Origin: Theobroma cacao
Taxonomy: Eukaryota; Streptophyta; Magnoliopsida; Malvales; Malvaceae
NCBI RefSeq assembly: GCF_000208745.1
Contig: NC_030852.1
Coordinates: 11,421,873-11,485,872, forward strand
DNA: 64,000 nucleotides
Direction: 5' to 3'
The notes under the pieces are model-generated. The model ran no database searches. It saw only the letters and a program-made list of their open reading frames with translations, and was not told the origin of the DNA. The first letter of the stretch is position 1; every line of letters begins with the position of its first letter. The position numbers were made by a program, and so were the translations under genes. Of the stretch, positions 22,643 through 33,421 are shown in pieces.

Positions 22643-24337
22643 TCATCGGAAGAAACCTCTGCCGCTGATGGTGGTTCGCTGGAGAGAGGAAAAAACTGAA
22701 AGAACAGCCATGCATAAGAATGCTCCTGCCAGAAGACTCACCGCCAGATATCCCTTGTTGAAGAAACTTTCAAACGGAGAATCTTTCAAATCTGCCCCAA
22801 ATTCGTTGAACAAATCACCCAGAAATTCTTTCAGCTCCACAGTGACCAAGAAACCAGCACCGACACCCGTGGCCAGAAGAAAGGCCATCACCTTTAGTAA
22901 GTAAAAAAAGTTTTTAGTTTAAACTCATTTTTCTTATTACTTGGTAGTGTGAATGCGGTGGTGAGCACGTTACCTTGTCCCCATAAAAATCAAAGGCTGG
23001 CAAGAAACCACCGCGAATGAGCCTCTTTTCAGTGCAAGCATAATATATAGCGAAAGGTAACTGCAAAATGGAATAGGCCGCTCCAACAACAGCGGTGGCC
23101 AGCACATACCTGTGTCATCGTTTCCATATCAATAAGAAACAGAGTGCCTCTTGAAAATATAAATACGAGTATTTCATCAATTATTTTGTCATTGATTTCA
23201 TAGTAATAAAAAATAAAGTATGTATTGAAAATATAAATATGAATATTTCACCACTTATCATATATGCCTTTTGAGTTAAAAACGTGAACCGTGATTTATA
23301 GATTTACTTAAAATTTTAATTTCAGAACTTAAAGTCGTACGAAAACCTGGATATATTATTTGTATTTTTTCCAACCAATAATTAAGATTTGCGTTATTTG
23401 ATTCAATTATTGATTTTTTTTATTTGAAAAGTTAAATAACTTTCTACTAAACATTAGAATGTAATTTACCATTCACATTATAAGCAATGTTACTTAGTTC
23501 CTTCATACCAGCCCTTTCCAAAAAGTTTCATACTTTTTCGAAACATGTCGAATAATAACCTTAAAATTTTCAAAACAACATTTTCAATGAATTATTTATC
23601 CATCAAACCAAATTACATTTTATGGATTCAGTTGCTTTGAACATCAGAATATATAAAACTAGAAAATTAGTTTCATGTACTTGAATAATAGTGATTAACG
23701 CAAACTTTTGCTGCAAAGGACACGTATATTAAAAGGAAAAAAAAAAGAGTTATTATGCAAGGGAAAGAACAGATGTTAAAAAAAAAAGGGTGAAGTTTAC
23801 GAGCATGTAGCAAACACAATTAAAATGAAGTTTTTAATATTTTACTAATTCATGCACTAGCTTTAAATACGTATTACAGCAAATTTATTACCTTTAATCT
23901 TGGAAAATATCATAAAAAAAAAGTTTATTTGCACTAAAACAAAACAACAATTTTTTTGAAAAGGAAATAGTTCCATCCCAACAAATCCATCGAATTCCAA
24001 CGAACTATGATCACAACAATTAATAATTCAAATTTTATGACATTGAAAAGGAAAATTTTGGATGCTAATCTTGATATGAATAGGAAAAATTCTATGAGAT
24101 TGAAAAGGATTAGTTACATAACAATGTATAATTCAAAATCTTCATGTACCAAAAAAAAAGAAAGGACACTCAACTAGTTACGGTTTACCTGTAGGCAATG
24201 ACATTCTTGAATGTTACTTTGCTGCCATCAACGTCTGTAGTCTTGTCTAGGATCAGAACCACCACACATCCAGCTGCGAATAAAATAGTGAAAATTCTCA
24301 ATAGAACGGTTGCAATTGGCATAGCCTTCGACGCCAT
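22643..24337 (-). CDS. CASP-like membrane protein (CASPL4D type), 3 exons
   Basis: The exons are 24337-24189, 23109-22974 and 22891-22643, giving 177 residues. All splice sites are canonical: AG|GTAAAC, ACACAG|G, AAG|GTAACG and AAAG|GTG. The first intron (1079 bases) is phase 2 and the second (82 bases) phase 0. Four hydrophobic segments lie at about residues 8-30, 47-73, 95-115 and 142-164. An arginine in segment 1 (R14) and an aspartate at the start of segment 3 (D94, in FYGDKVMAFLL) match the two conserved charged residues of CASP/MARVEL proteins. 'VTFKNVIAYRYVLATAVVG' and 'QLPFAIYYACTEKRL' resemble CASPL4D proteins. CASPs scaffold the Casparian strip membrane domain in the plasma membrane; group 4 CASPLs have other, mostly unproven roles. 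The start is the first ATG after a good TATA box, and the length is normal for the family. It is the only intact host gene in the window, set between transposons. Confidence 0.93.
23110..24188 (-). other. Intron 1 of the CASP-like gene
   Basis: A 1079-base AT-rich intron with consensus donor and acceptor. I see no transposon ends or RNA gene inside it. Confidence 0.85.
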
Positions 24338-24430
24338 CACCAAATTTACTGTGTTTCCTCTTCCTTTCCTGTTATTGTATATCTGTACTCTCCTTAGAAT
24401 GTTAGATATAGCTAGGCTTTTATATATAGA
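24338..24430 (-). promoter_or_regulatory. Core promoter and 5' UTR of the CASP-like gene
   Basis: On the minus strand TATATATAAAAG lies at 24428-24417, about 80 bases before the ATG at 24337. Initiation about 30 bases downstream would leave a 5' UTR of roughly 50 bases. The stretch between is purine-rich (aggaaaggaagaggaaac). Confidence 0.65.
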
Positions 24431-24906
24431 CGAAGAAACAACAACTAAGCCCAATCACCTTTTCTTGGTTATATCACATACTTGCTTTAATTCTTGGTTC
24501 TATCAAAGTAATGTTGGCTGCATTATCTGTTCAAAGATTCAATCGCCGGATGAGATTATTGATGCTGTTTACTGCAGGCGCCGACCAACAATGATGTTTG
24601 TTGACGCTTGACTGGTGCAAATGGATCTCATATATAATTAATTAAGGTTTCCTTTGTTTAATTTTTTATTTTTTATTTAAAAAATAAAAAAATGTAATAA
24701 TTAAATGAAATTTCAAAAGTAAAAAACCAAAAAAAAAAAAACAGAGGAATATATGATAAAAGTGATGATAAAGGTTGGGCCTTCGATATTTGCCAAGCTA
24801 TATCTTTGTTTAGTTGAACCGCACAAAGATGAAAAACGTTTGGAGGATAGACAATATAACTTAAAAAAGAAAAGTTCAATTTGGCGGTAATCCTTGGTAA
24901 TTTAAG
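24431..24906. other. Upstream region of the CASP-like gene
   Basis: AT-rich DNA with A/T runs at 24660-24745. A plus-strand open stretch overlapping the first exon (24198-24611) is the antisense shadow of exon 1 and its promoter. Nothing else is recognised. Confidence 0.5.
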
Positions 24907-25054
24907 TGTAAGACTCAATCCTATTTAATTACCTTATCAGATAATCCTTGGTAATTTATAAATTTATTACCACGAAAAAAGTCTAAGTCTTTCCCAAAGG
25001 TAAGACTTGGTCTAATGAATGGAACTCTCGTGAGTGTCAACCACAAGTCCAACA
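24907..25054 (-). mobile_element. Possible remnant LTR end plus polypurine tract
   Basis: On the minus strand 'gtgagtgggaga' is followed by TGTTGGACTTGTGGTTG at 25054. This is the layout of a polypurine tract and the start of a Copia LTR. Only about 150 bases can be followed and no partner LTR is seen. The direct repeat 'taatccttggtaattta' (about 24890 and 24942) sits at its far edge. Confidence 0.35.
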
Positions 25055-25126
25055 TCTCCCACTCACACAAGACAGGGAAGCCATCCTCCCCACTCTTGTA
25101 AACCGTCTCAATGTCAAAGTTCATAT

Positions 25127-26982
25127 TGTTGGGATAAGCCCTACAGTCAATTGGGATTGGTTGAGGCTTGATTCCAATCATGCAACAGTATCATTCATGT
25201 TGAATGATTAGAGGTTTTCTTTCATCAATAAGATATTAATTATAATGAGTTATAAGTTTAATTGGATGAAGTCCATGAGATTAATATGCTTTGCAAGGAA
25301 ACTGTAATGGATTGCAGTTATGAGATTCCTATGCATCAAAGCATAATCTCAAAACGTTCATGGTCAATGTCATTGAGACTGGACATCAATGATGCTTAGA
25401 GACTAGTATATTCTATGTTCCTTACTTTGGAAGTAAGCAATCGATCTCATAGATTAAAGTATAGAGATACTTGGGACTAGAATATAGGTGCTTGCCTAGG
25501 AGAGCAAGTTCACTGAACATGACTCACCATGAGAAGTGCATTTGGTAATACACTCTAGTGTCTATGCAACATTTCTCATGTGTCAATTGTGTAAATGCTC
25601 CCTAGACTTGAGACACCAGGTTGTCTTATGTGTGGAGTGCTATGCTTTGATTTCATTCTTACGGGTGCCTAACCAAGATGCCAAAACAAGATGCCTTTGG
25701 GTATAGTATGAAGCATGTGAAGGCAAATGAGTGGTCAAGATAGGAATCATCACCTTAAGTGTTTTAGAGGACATATCCTATCAGTTCTTGGTTAACATTA
25801 GCTTATTGAAGTCCTTGGCCAAGGCGACATGGAGATTATGAAAAAGGTTTCATAACTTTCCATAAAGCTAATGCTATAATTGCAGGAATAAATATGGAGG
25901 TCAATAAGAGCAGACATTGTACCAAGCTCTTATCATCTCCAGGATATATGATGAGGAAATGAATTACACTAATAGACTGTACACTGAAAGGTTATCAAAG
26001 AACCCTTTAACTCTCCCAACAATTGGGTGGTCATGATGCATTGCTAGATGCCAATCTTGGTCTATGGAATTGATTATAAATTAATTGATTAAAATTTATA
26101 TTAATCAATTAAGTCATTAATCAATTTCATTGCCAACATGTTGGAAACCTAATAGGTCACACACAATGTTGCATTTGAATTAAATTGGGAAAGTGACGAT
26201 TTAAGTTATACTTAAATTACATGCTAGGTAATTAACTTCTCTAAACTTAATTAAAAGAGTTTAATTAAGTTTTTGGCATAATTATAAATAGTTTTAATTA
26301 TAAGGCCTTGATTGCAAAATATAAAGGAAATTAATTTTGATTTTAATTTTCAAGGACTTAATTAAAATAGTTTAATTAAGTAATGGGCCCAATATTATAA
26401 TGTGTTATAATATTGAGGGCTTAATTGCAAAATTGAAGTTATTTTAACCTAACTATATAAGTCACATTTTAACTATTTTTCATGTGAGGGTTTTTCACAA
26501 TTGAAGAAAACGTAGTTTTTGTCAAAAAAAGAAAAACATTTTCTTTCATTGCCACCACTCCCTTTGTGTGAAAGAGAAAATTGCTTATGAAGCAATTTTC
26601 AGGAGAGGTTTGGCTAAGATTGTGAAAAAGAAGAAAATGATAATTGTTGTTCTCTTTGCTAGCACAAAGTATAGTTAAAAACTTCCTCCTTTGTTGAAGG
26701 TTCAACTGCAATCGTGTGTACTACCATTGGAGGCCAAGCACTTGATTGGCTAGGGTTTTTGCTCCTTGTGGTGTTCGTGGGATTGCTTCGGAAAGTGCCA
26801 TTGTGATTACGAAATTACTTGGCAAGGTAACTTTTTAAACAATAATTTATTTTTCGCTTTTATGTGTTAAATATCACCAAGGTGATCCATAGGTGGAGTC
26901 ATGTTTTTGTTGTTTAGTTATAAAGTTTTAATTTTTTTTCTGCTGCGTATTTTGAGCATGCCATCCATAGCCAAACCCATCA
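25127..26982 (+). mobile_element. Solo LTR-F, copy F2 (TSD CATAT)
   Basis: A 1856-bp unit starting TGTTGGGATAAGCCC and ending ATCA, flanked by exact CATAT at 25122-25126 and 26983-26987. It is colinear with the inverse copies F1 and F3, sharing the 'ggacatatcct' block and the 'accaaggtgatccat' near-end block. No internal sequence is present. It lies about 0.8 kb upstream of the CASP-like start codon, the nearest identified retrotransposon LTR on that side. Confidence 0.9.
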
Positions 26983-26987
26983 CATAT

Positions 26988-27685
26988 AAGTTAATGGATC
27001 GTACCTTCACGGAGTATACTTCAATTTGGAGCTTTATATTAGGAACTCATTAGGGTTAGCATAAGGACATCAACCTTTTTAAAAATAAAGTGTCTTATAT
27101 GCCTCAAACCTATTTGATTGCATCAAATTTAGTATCTCAAATCCCTCGATGAGCAAAATTCAACCTTTTTCATGTTGCAACTTATGTTTACAATTATATC
27201 TTAGCTTTCAAATTAAAGTGATATAATGGGTAGACCTTGAATATAATGTACTAATGCTATATGAAATAGTCTTCCATTCACCCTCATGTCTCTTAGTTTA
27301 AAATAGACCACTTTCCTAGTAATGTCACGTATAACAAATCATCTGTGGTCTTAGTTAACATGCCAAAGTAACAAACCTCGATTCCCCACCTCATGACATA
27401 GTCAAAAGTCACAAATGGCATAGTGAAGGTTTTATTAACCTTTTTAGGACTCATATGATGAAAAACCAAAGCTCCATTCTTTTACCTCCTATAAACATGG
27501 AATATGAAATACACACTAGGATAAAGTGTATCCATCTACAAGCGTACGTCGAACTCTTAAAACAATTCAAATCTTAGTCTAGTTTCTCTTCAAAGCAATT
27601 ATCTTGAGTTTTTTATTTGCTCACATTTTAGGTGCCAAGTTAGGTCCCAAATCTTGCTTACTCTAAAGGTTACATGGATTGTAGG
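26988..27685. other. Degenerate DNA, probably retrotransposon-derived
   Basis: About 700 bases continuing the DNA to the left of the solo LTR-F. There are no long frames, no terminal repeat and no motif I can name. Its placement between a remnant Copia end and LTR-D suggests old element DNA. Confidence 0.3.
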
Positions 27686-28726
27686 CGTCACAGCCCAATT
27701 CCAGGGCCATGACTGGTGCAAGGGCCTAATGGGCATAGCCCACTAAGCCCAAGTAAGCCTTTTTATATGATCCTATTCATCATTCTTAAAGCCATAATTT
27801 TTAATTCTCGACTATAAGTATTGCAGTAATATATCATGGCAATCAAATACTTATATTTATATCCTCCCAAAAATAACATCATCCATTGCCAACTCATAGT
27901 GGCGTCACCAATCAAAATATAGATACGTTGGTTATAACATAAGTTTTAGCAATTTACATCAAATGTACATGTACACATTCAAAAGTCCCTGGACTACCAG
28001 CGAAGTGACTCTGGATACGAGTACAATTAGTGAAGGCCGTAGTACCTACCAAAGTGAATATAAGTGGACAACTCAATCTAGGTCCCAAATGCCTCTGAAT
28101 TTGATAACATGAAGTTGAAAAGCGTGAGTATAAACTCAGTGAGTGAACATAGGAAGGGAACAAGCAAACGATATAGAGAGTTTTTCGAAAACATGATGCA
28201 CTTGTGTAAAAACAATGCAATTTTATATATTATTAACAAAACTCGATGTCGTGCTGTTTTTTCAACTCCTTTTAAAACATATAGGAAATTCAAGCAAGGC
28301 AAGCATAGCAGAACAAATCTCGTTGCAGCGAACTTCAGGGTAAATTTTGAACCAATAACCCAAGAGTTTCTCGTTGCAACAAGAATGCATTTTGCTATTG
28401 CAAAATTTCGGGCAGGCATTTTACCCAACCACCTGAGAGTTTCTCATTGTAGCGAAATCCAGAGCAAAGGTTAAGGCCATCCACCCAAGAGTTTCTCGCT
28501 GCAGCGAGAAGGCATTTTTGTTGCAGTAAAATTGCTGGGCAGATGAAATTAGGGGAATTCCCACTACTATAAAAATCCAATCTTGTTGTAACAAAAATCA
28601 GATTAAACACATTTGACAATAATCAAGCTTCAATAGTCAATGCAATCACAAATTAATTCCAACCCTCTCTATATTGTAAATATATATATACACATATGCC
28701 ACCATCGCCTCCCCCAACTCATGTGT
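27686..28726 (-). mobile_element. Truncated LTR-D (copy D3)
   Basis: On the minus strand it ends GGGCTGTGACG at 27686 (the usual CA is now CG). It follows LTR-D through the GCTGCAGC cluster (28315-28580) and stops at 28726, just where the GTGCAC minisatellite would begin. LTR-C copy C2 starts there. The rest of D3 is not found on the far side of C2, so DNA was lost. Confidence 0.7.
28315..28580. repeat. GCTGCAGC palindrome cluster in LTR-D copy D3
   Basis: Five or so repeats of a 'gagtttctcgctgcagcgagaa'-like word, with one perfect TTTCTCGCTGCAGCGAGAA-type palindrome at 28492-28510 and several mutated copies (for example 'ctcgttgcagcgaac' and 'ctcattgtagcgaaa'). Confidence 0.85.
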
Positions 28727-31442
28727 TGTCAAACCCAACTCTATAAAATATTTGCCATGTCATTCATGTGCTTGATAATATGTTTACATACTTGTAAAGC
28801 CCCAAAAAATCATTAAAATTCAGTAGTGAACCTAGTGGTACAACTAAGCTGAATTAAGCCTCGAACTAGTCCAAATAGAGATTTTAAGATGAAATTGAGA
28901 ATTTTAAAAGCCCAGAATGACTTAATATGGTAATTCGGAGTTTGAGGATTGATTTGAAGTCAAATTGAAATTTTCATGACGTAGGGGCAAAATGGTCATT
29001 TTGCCACCCAAGGGTAAAATTGGTACATCACCCAACACTTGTCATGCCTAAGGATTTCATCCATTAACATTTTATATTATGGATAATTGAGATATTTTAT
29101 GTGGTGGTGAAAGAAAGCTTAGTTGTTAAGTGTTAAACTTGGACCAATGGAATGGTGACGAGAGGCAAGCTTTCATTCTTTATAATTTCATTAAAATCAG
29201 CACATGACTCTCCCATTTCACTCCCATATGTTCGGCCTCACCAAGAAAAAGAGGAAAGAAAGAAAGAACAAACCCTAGTGAGCACAAATTCAAGGGAAAA
29301 TTGGTGGATTTCAAGGAATAAAGCAAGTAAAGGTAAAATTTCTTGATTTTAGCTTGTGATCTACCTTTCCTATGCATTCTTTTTCACTTTCCATGGTTGA
29401 GAATCAAGTTTGCATGAAGACATCTTTGCTGGCTCAACATGGGGGGAGGGGTTTTGATCTTGGATTTAGCTAGATTTCATGTCATTCTAGTGTTTTTAGT
29501 TGTTTGGAGATGTTTAGCATGGAAAACAAGCAAGAAATTTCATGCCCTTCACCCACACCCATTGGCTGAATTTTTCCAAGAGAAAATGTTGAGGATGATT
29601 TTGCTATAATTCATGTTATCTAGCTTATATTTGATGATTTGGAGTATTGAAAGTGAAATGAATTTATTCGGAGTTGAATTGGATATTTTGGCCAATTAAC
29701 TGGCATATAGTATGAATTAGGTCAATACCATTTAAGCCCCATACACAATTGAACCTATGTAGAACACCGTATTTAGATTATAATCCGAACATTTCACATC
29801 CCATTTCATGCATTCATATAAAACCTAAATTAGTTTTATAACGGTTTAGCACAAATATAGTAAATTGCTTGTTGTGCATTATGTCTAGGTGGTGAAACTT
29901 TCGATAAAGGTAAGGAGATTGTATCGAAGACCGAGATTAGGAGTACCTCGATTCTCGATATTGTGAGTAACCTTATTATCATCTTAATTATCTAAAGTAG
30001 TTTTTATTCGTTTTTGTGATTTTATAGAAAAATGAGTTTAAATGGTAAATCCTTATGTTTTATAAGTAAAATGTAATTAAATGAAATGAGTTTTATGAAT
30101 CATTTTGAAATTGAATGATGATTTTAGAAATTGAGTAATTGGAGACTGTTTGATTGTGTTGTAAATTTATGGTTTGAATTGAATGGCTTATGGTGATATT
30201 GGCATGAATGGCTGAATTGGAAATTGTGTTGAAATTGAATGAACTGTTTGTTTTGCCTTGACAGGTTGGGTAGTAATATAATTGCCATGTCATGCTGTCG
30301 AAACTTTTATTGATTTGGTGGGATATCGATTAGCTTACTGTAGTGGGCGGGTTTTCGTGGACCAGCCTATTAGAGGGGCACAGTAAACCCTGTTATATTT
30401 ACCTTAGTACGAGAGGCGCGGAGGGTATCTCTTAAGGTAAAGCTTTAGAGTTCACTACACGTTAAACCACCACGTGAGAGTGAACTCAGCCAACGTCAAG
30501 GAACGGCTATGCTTTTAAACAAAAAAATGTGTTTTATGCGTATATGAACTTTTCTTTAACAACCCTGGCGGATCGGTTAGATGCCTCAGCCAAGGTATCT
30601 CCGAGAATAAGTTTTGGCACGAGACAAGTTTTTAAGAAATTCATAAGCCATGTTGATTATTTGAGTGAAATGAATTTATTTTATTTAGTTGAAATGAGTT
30701 TGAAATGTTATGAATCATAGTACGATGAACTATTTTAAGTTGTCTCCATTTACTCGATTTTAAATATTTTAGATGATGTTTGTTTACTCACTGAGTTTAT
30801 ATAAACTCACCATCCTCTTTTCCACCCATTTTAAGCTCAGGATAGTCTGTAGATAGCTGATTTCGTCAAAGGCTACAGTTGGTTTTGCATCCTAAAAAAT
30901 CGTAGGTTCCCAGCCTTCGTTACTTTTGGTCATTCAGGGGCCCACATGTCATTGTAAATTAAATTACACACTCTAGCTCACTGTGTTACTATATGTACGA
31001 ATTTATTTTGCTTTTACACTACAAAAATTATTTACGGATATCTCTATAAATATTGTTTCATAAGAAAATGGAATATTTAATATTTTTATTTTATTCTAAT
31101 AGCTATCATTTCACTTTAAAAGAATGTTTTAGACATCTAAACTTATTTTTGGTTATGAAATATGTATATTTCACTCATATACTACATTTTAGATGGTTTA
31201 AAAATTTTTGGGGAAAAATGACCAAAATACCCCTGTGAGACGAAAATTATTTTTTTATTGTTTTGGTTTGGAAATAGCTTATAATCTATTAAAATATGAT
31301 ATTAGCAATTATTGCTCGCAAGGGAGGTGAGAAAACTGATATTAAAGCCTTGCGGGGTTTCGATTGGCATTCTGGGTAATGAATGTCCATCGGGACATCA
31401 CGACGGTTGTCCCGAGCTCGAGGAGAGTACCGGGTTGTGACA
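28727..31442 (+). mobile_element. LTR-C, copy C2 (no matching TSD)
   Basis: A 2716-bp unit starting TGTCAAACCC and ending GGTTGTGACA, colinear with C1. The flanks TGTGT (28722-28726) and AGATA (31443-31447) do not match. The left flank is LTR-D and the right flank is Copia gag DNA. Either the partner sequence was deleted or recombination between two LTR-C copies joined unrelated sites. No primer site follows the right end. Confidence 0.75.
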
Positions 31443-32480
31443 AGATAAATAGGAGTGTAACCATCCAATGTAGCATTTAATGCTTTAGGTAGTCTATCCA
31501 TGTGGTCACCTCCTCAGCCAAGATCCTACTCATTTTTATCTTTGGTCCATGCAATATGTCAAACATATGAGAACAAACTTTGAGGTATCATACACCTTTA
31601 AAATATAAAGTAAAATTATTTAGCAAATGGTACTTGAATCAAAAACTTCAATAAGCTTCTTTTTCTTGCTCACAATAGCTAGGTACTCCTTGCAGTTCCT
31701 CCTTCAATGCCCAAATTTGCCATAATGATGGTAAATGTCCTTCTCTTTATCCTTTTTGACACCTCCCCTAGGCTTCAAGGCCTCCTCATTTTGGGATTTT
31801 TCCTTCTTCCCTTCTTGGGCTTTCTTCTTCTTTTGCTCCTTATGAGCCTTGGAAGAAGAAACAAGAAGCAATGATCCCTTATTTTTCTTGATGGACCTCT
31901 TTGCCCTGTCTAGAATATTCATAAGTTCGGGAATAGTGGCTTTCAATCAATTCATATGGAAATTCAACACGAACTGACTAAAGCTATCAGAAAGAGATTG
32001 TAGAACTAAGTCTATACTTAGCTCATGATCCATTACTAATCCCAATTGTCCAAGTCTTTCGATGAGTCCAATCATCTTCAGCACATGGGTTCTAATAATG
32101 CTGCCTTCTGCCATCTTGCATCAGAATAGTTTTTTAGAGATCTCATATCTCTCAATACCCCCTTCCTTATCGAACAGTTCTCTAAGGTGAAGAATCATGG
32201 ATTGGACATCCATATGTTCATGCTACTTTTAGAGCTCAGGGCTCATACTGGCTAGCATCACACATGCTGCCTGATCATCGTCATCTTTATGACATTGATA
32301 CGCTTCCTTTTCCTTAGCACTAGCATAAGCAACAAGGACTGGTGGAATAAAAGTGTCAAGGACATAGGATTTGTTCTCCTGTTTCAAGATGATCTTGAGA
32401 TTTCGAAACCAATCGAGAAAGTTTGGGCCAGTGAGGTTATTTGCATCCAAGATGCTCCGCAGTGACAGATTATTAGCCAT
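31443..32480 (-). pseudogene. Broken Copia gag (element F3)
   Basis: One frame with stops starts at 32480. It opens 'ANNLSLRSILDANNLTGPNF' and continues 'DWFRNLKIILKQE', the standard N-terminus of the large Copia gag group with 'L.G.N..DW.R...I.L'. It then has 'LMNILDRAKRSIKK' and a lysine-rich linker. A CCHC knuckle follows at about 31690-31735, but its first two cysteines read as tyrosine and its tryptophan as a stop. Further in-frame stops occur near 32229, 32115 and 31948. It ends against LTR-C at 31442 before any protease. By position it belongs to the element whose LTR is 37630-39700. Confidence 0.8.
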
Positions 32481-33416
32481 GTATATAAATTATGCCTAAA
32501 TAGATAAAATAAAGCAATAAGTAAACATCATGCATAAACTATTTAAAACAAGGTTTTAAAAATTTTAAATAGTTTTTCCACTATTTTTTACAAGATGATA
32601 ACCCTCCATATCACCTCGAGAGATCTCTACTAGGATTCTCTTAGTGGGCTAGGATCCCATCCATCTAGTCATGGCCTTGAGTGTGGTCAACAAACTATGA
32701 TAGGTGGATTAGGTAGGTAACTGAGCTTACCAATTATATCTCTATACAACTCCTAGATCAGTTAGCTGACAATACATTGCCTAAACATATCATATATGTT
32801 TCGCCTAGCCTTTGCCTCTAGTTTCCATAATAATCAAGTTTCCAAGCATCCAGATTTTATGAAACTAGTTGAGTAAGACACACCAATAGCTCAAACATAC
32901 TCATGTAAAAGTGTGGCCTTGAGTGTGCTCAAAAAGCCTCCGATTAAAAGAGCAGCCAGGTTATCTTGCTATATGGTGGAAGGCAACTTAATCATACATG
33001 GTATGTGACTCAATATTTACTTAGGGATTTTATCCTTTTCGTTTTATTAAGGTCTCATTTGATTAGCATGCATAGCATTTAATATATCTCATAAAATTAA
33101 ATCTATCGCATGCTGTTATACTAAGATGGTTATGGACTTTTCTACTCTAGTTATGAACATATAAAGTAAACATGCTCAATATGATGATGATGATCTTGCA
33201 TTTCATTTGAAAAATTTCACTCAACAATTGAGGATTATAGTTCAAATCATTTGGTGCTTAGGTTTGAAAAGATTTGTAATTTTTTTTTAAATTACTTAGT
33301 AAAGGAATTGATCATATCAAGGCCTTTAACTAGCTCAAATCATATTTGAATTAATTTTATTAGTAAGTTCTTTCTATTAAACTTCTTTGATTAGAAACTT
33401 AAACCAATTTAGGAAA
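32481..33416 (-). mobile_element. Leader of Copia element F3 (gag-proximal part)
   Basis: Non-coding DNA upstream of the gag start, continuing beyond the inserted LTR-D at 36046. It repeats 'ccttgagtgtg(g/c)tcaa' at about 32670 and 32920. No separate gene is visible. Confidence 0.5.
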
Positions 33417-33421
33417 CTTCC

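Noticed and set aside
24198..24611. 137-codon open frame on the plus strand
   Set aside because: It lies opposite exon 1 and the promoter of the CASP-like gene. The minus strand has splice sites, TATA box and a family match, so this is a shadow.
28078..28474. Overlapping open frames of 116 and 121 codons on both strands
   Set aside because: Both read through the LTR-D palindrome cluster. The palindromes themselves create open frames on both strands. There is no independent support.
28315..28580. Regularly spaced repeats as a possible CRISPR-like array
   Set aside because: The host is a plant nuclear genome, the repeats vary in sequence and spacing, and they sit inside an LTR.
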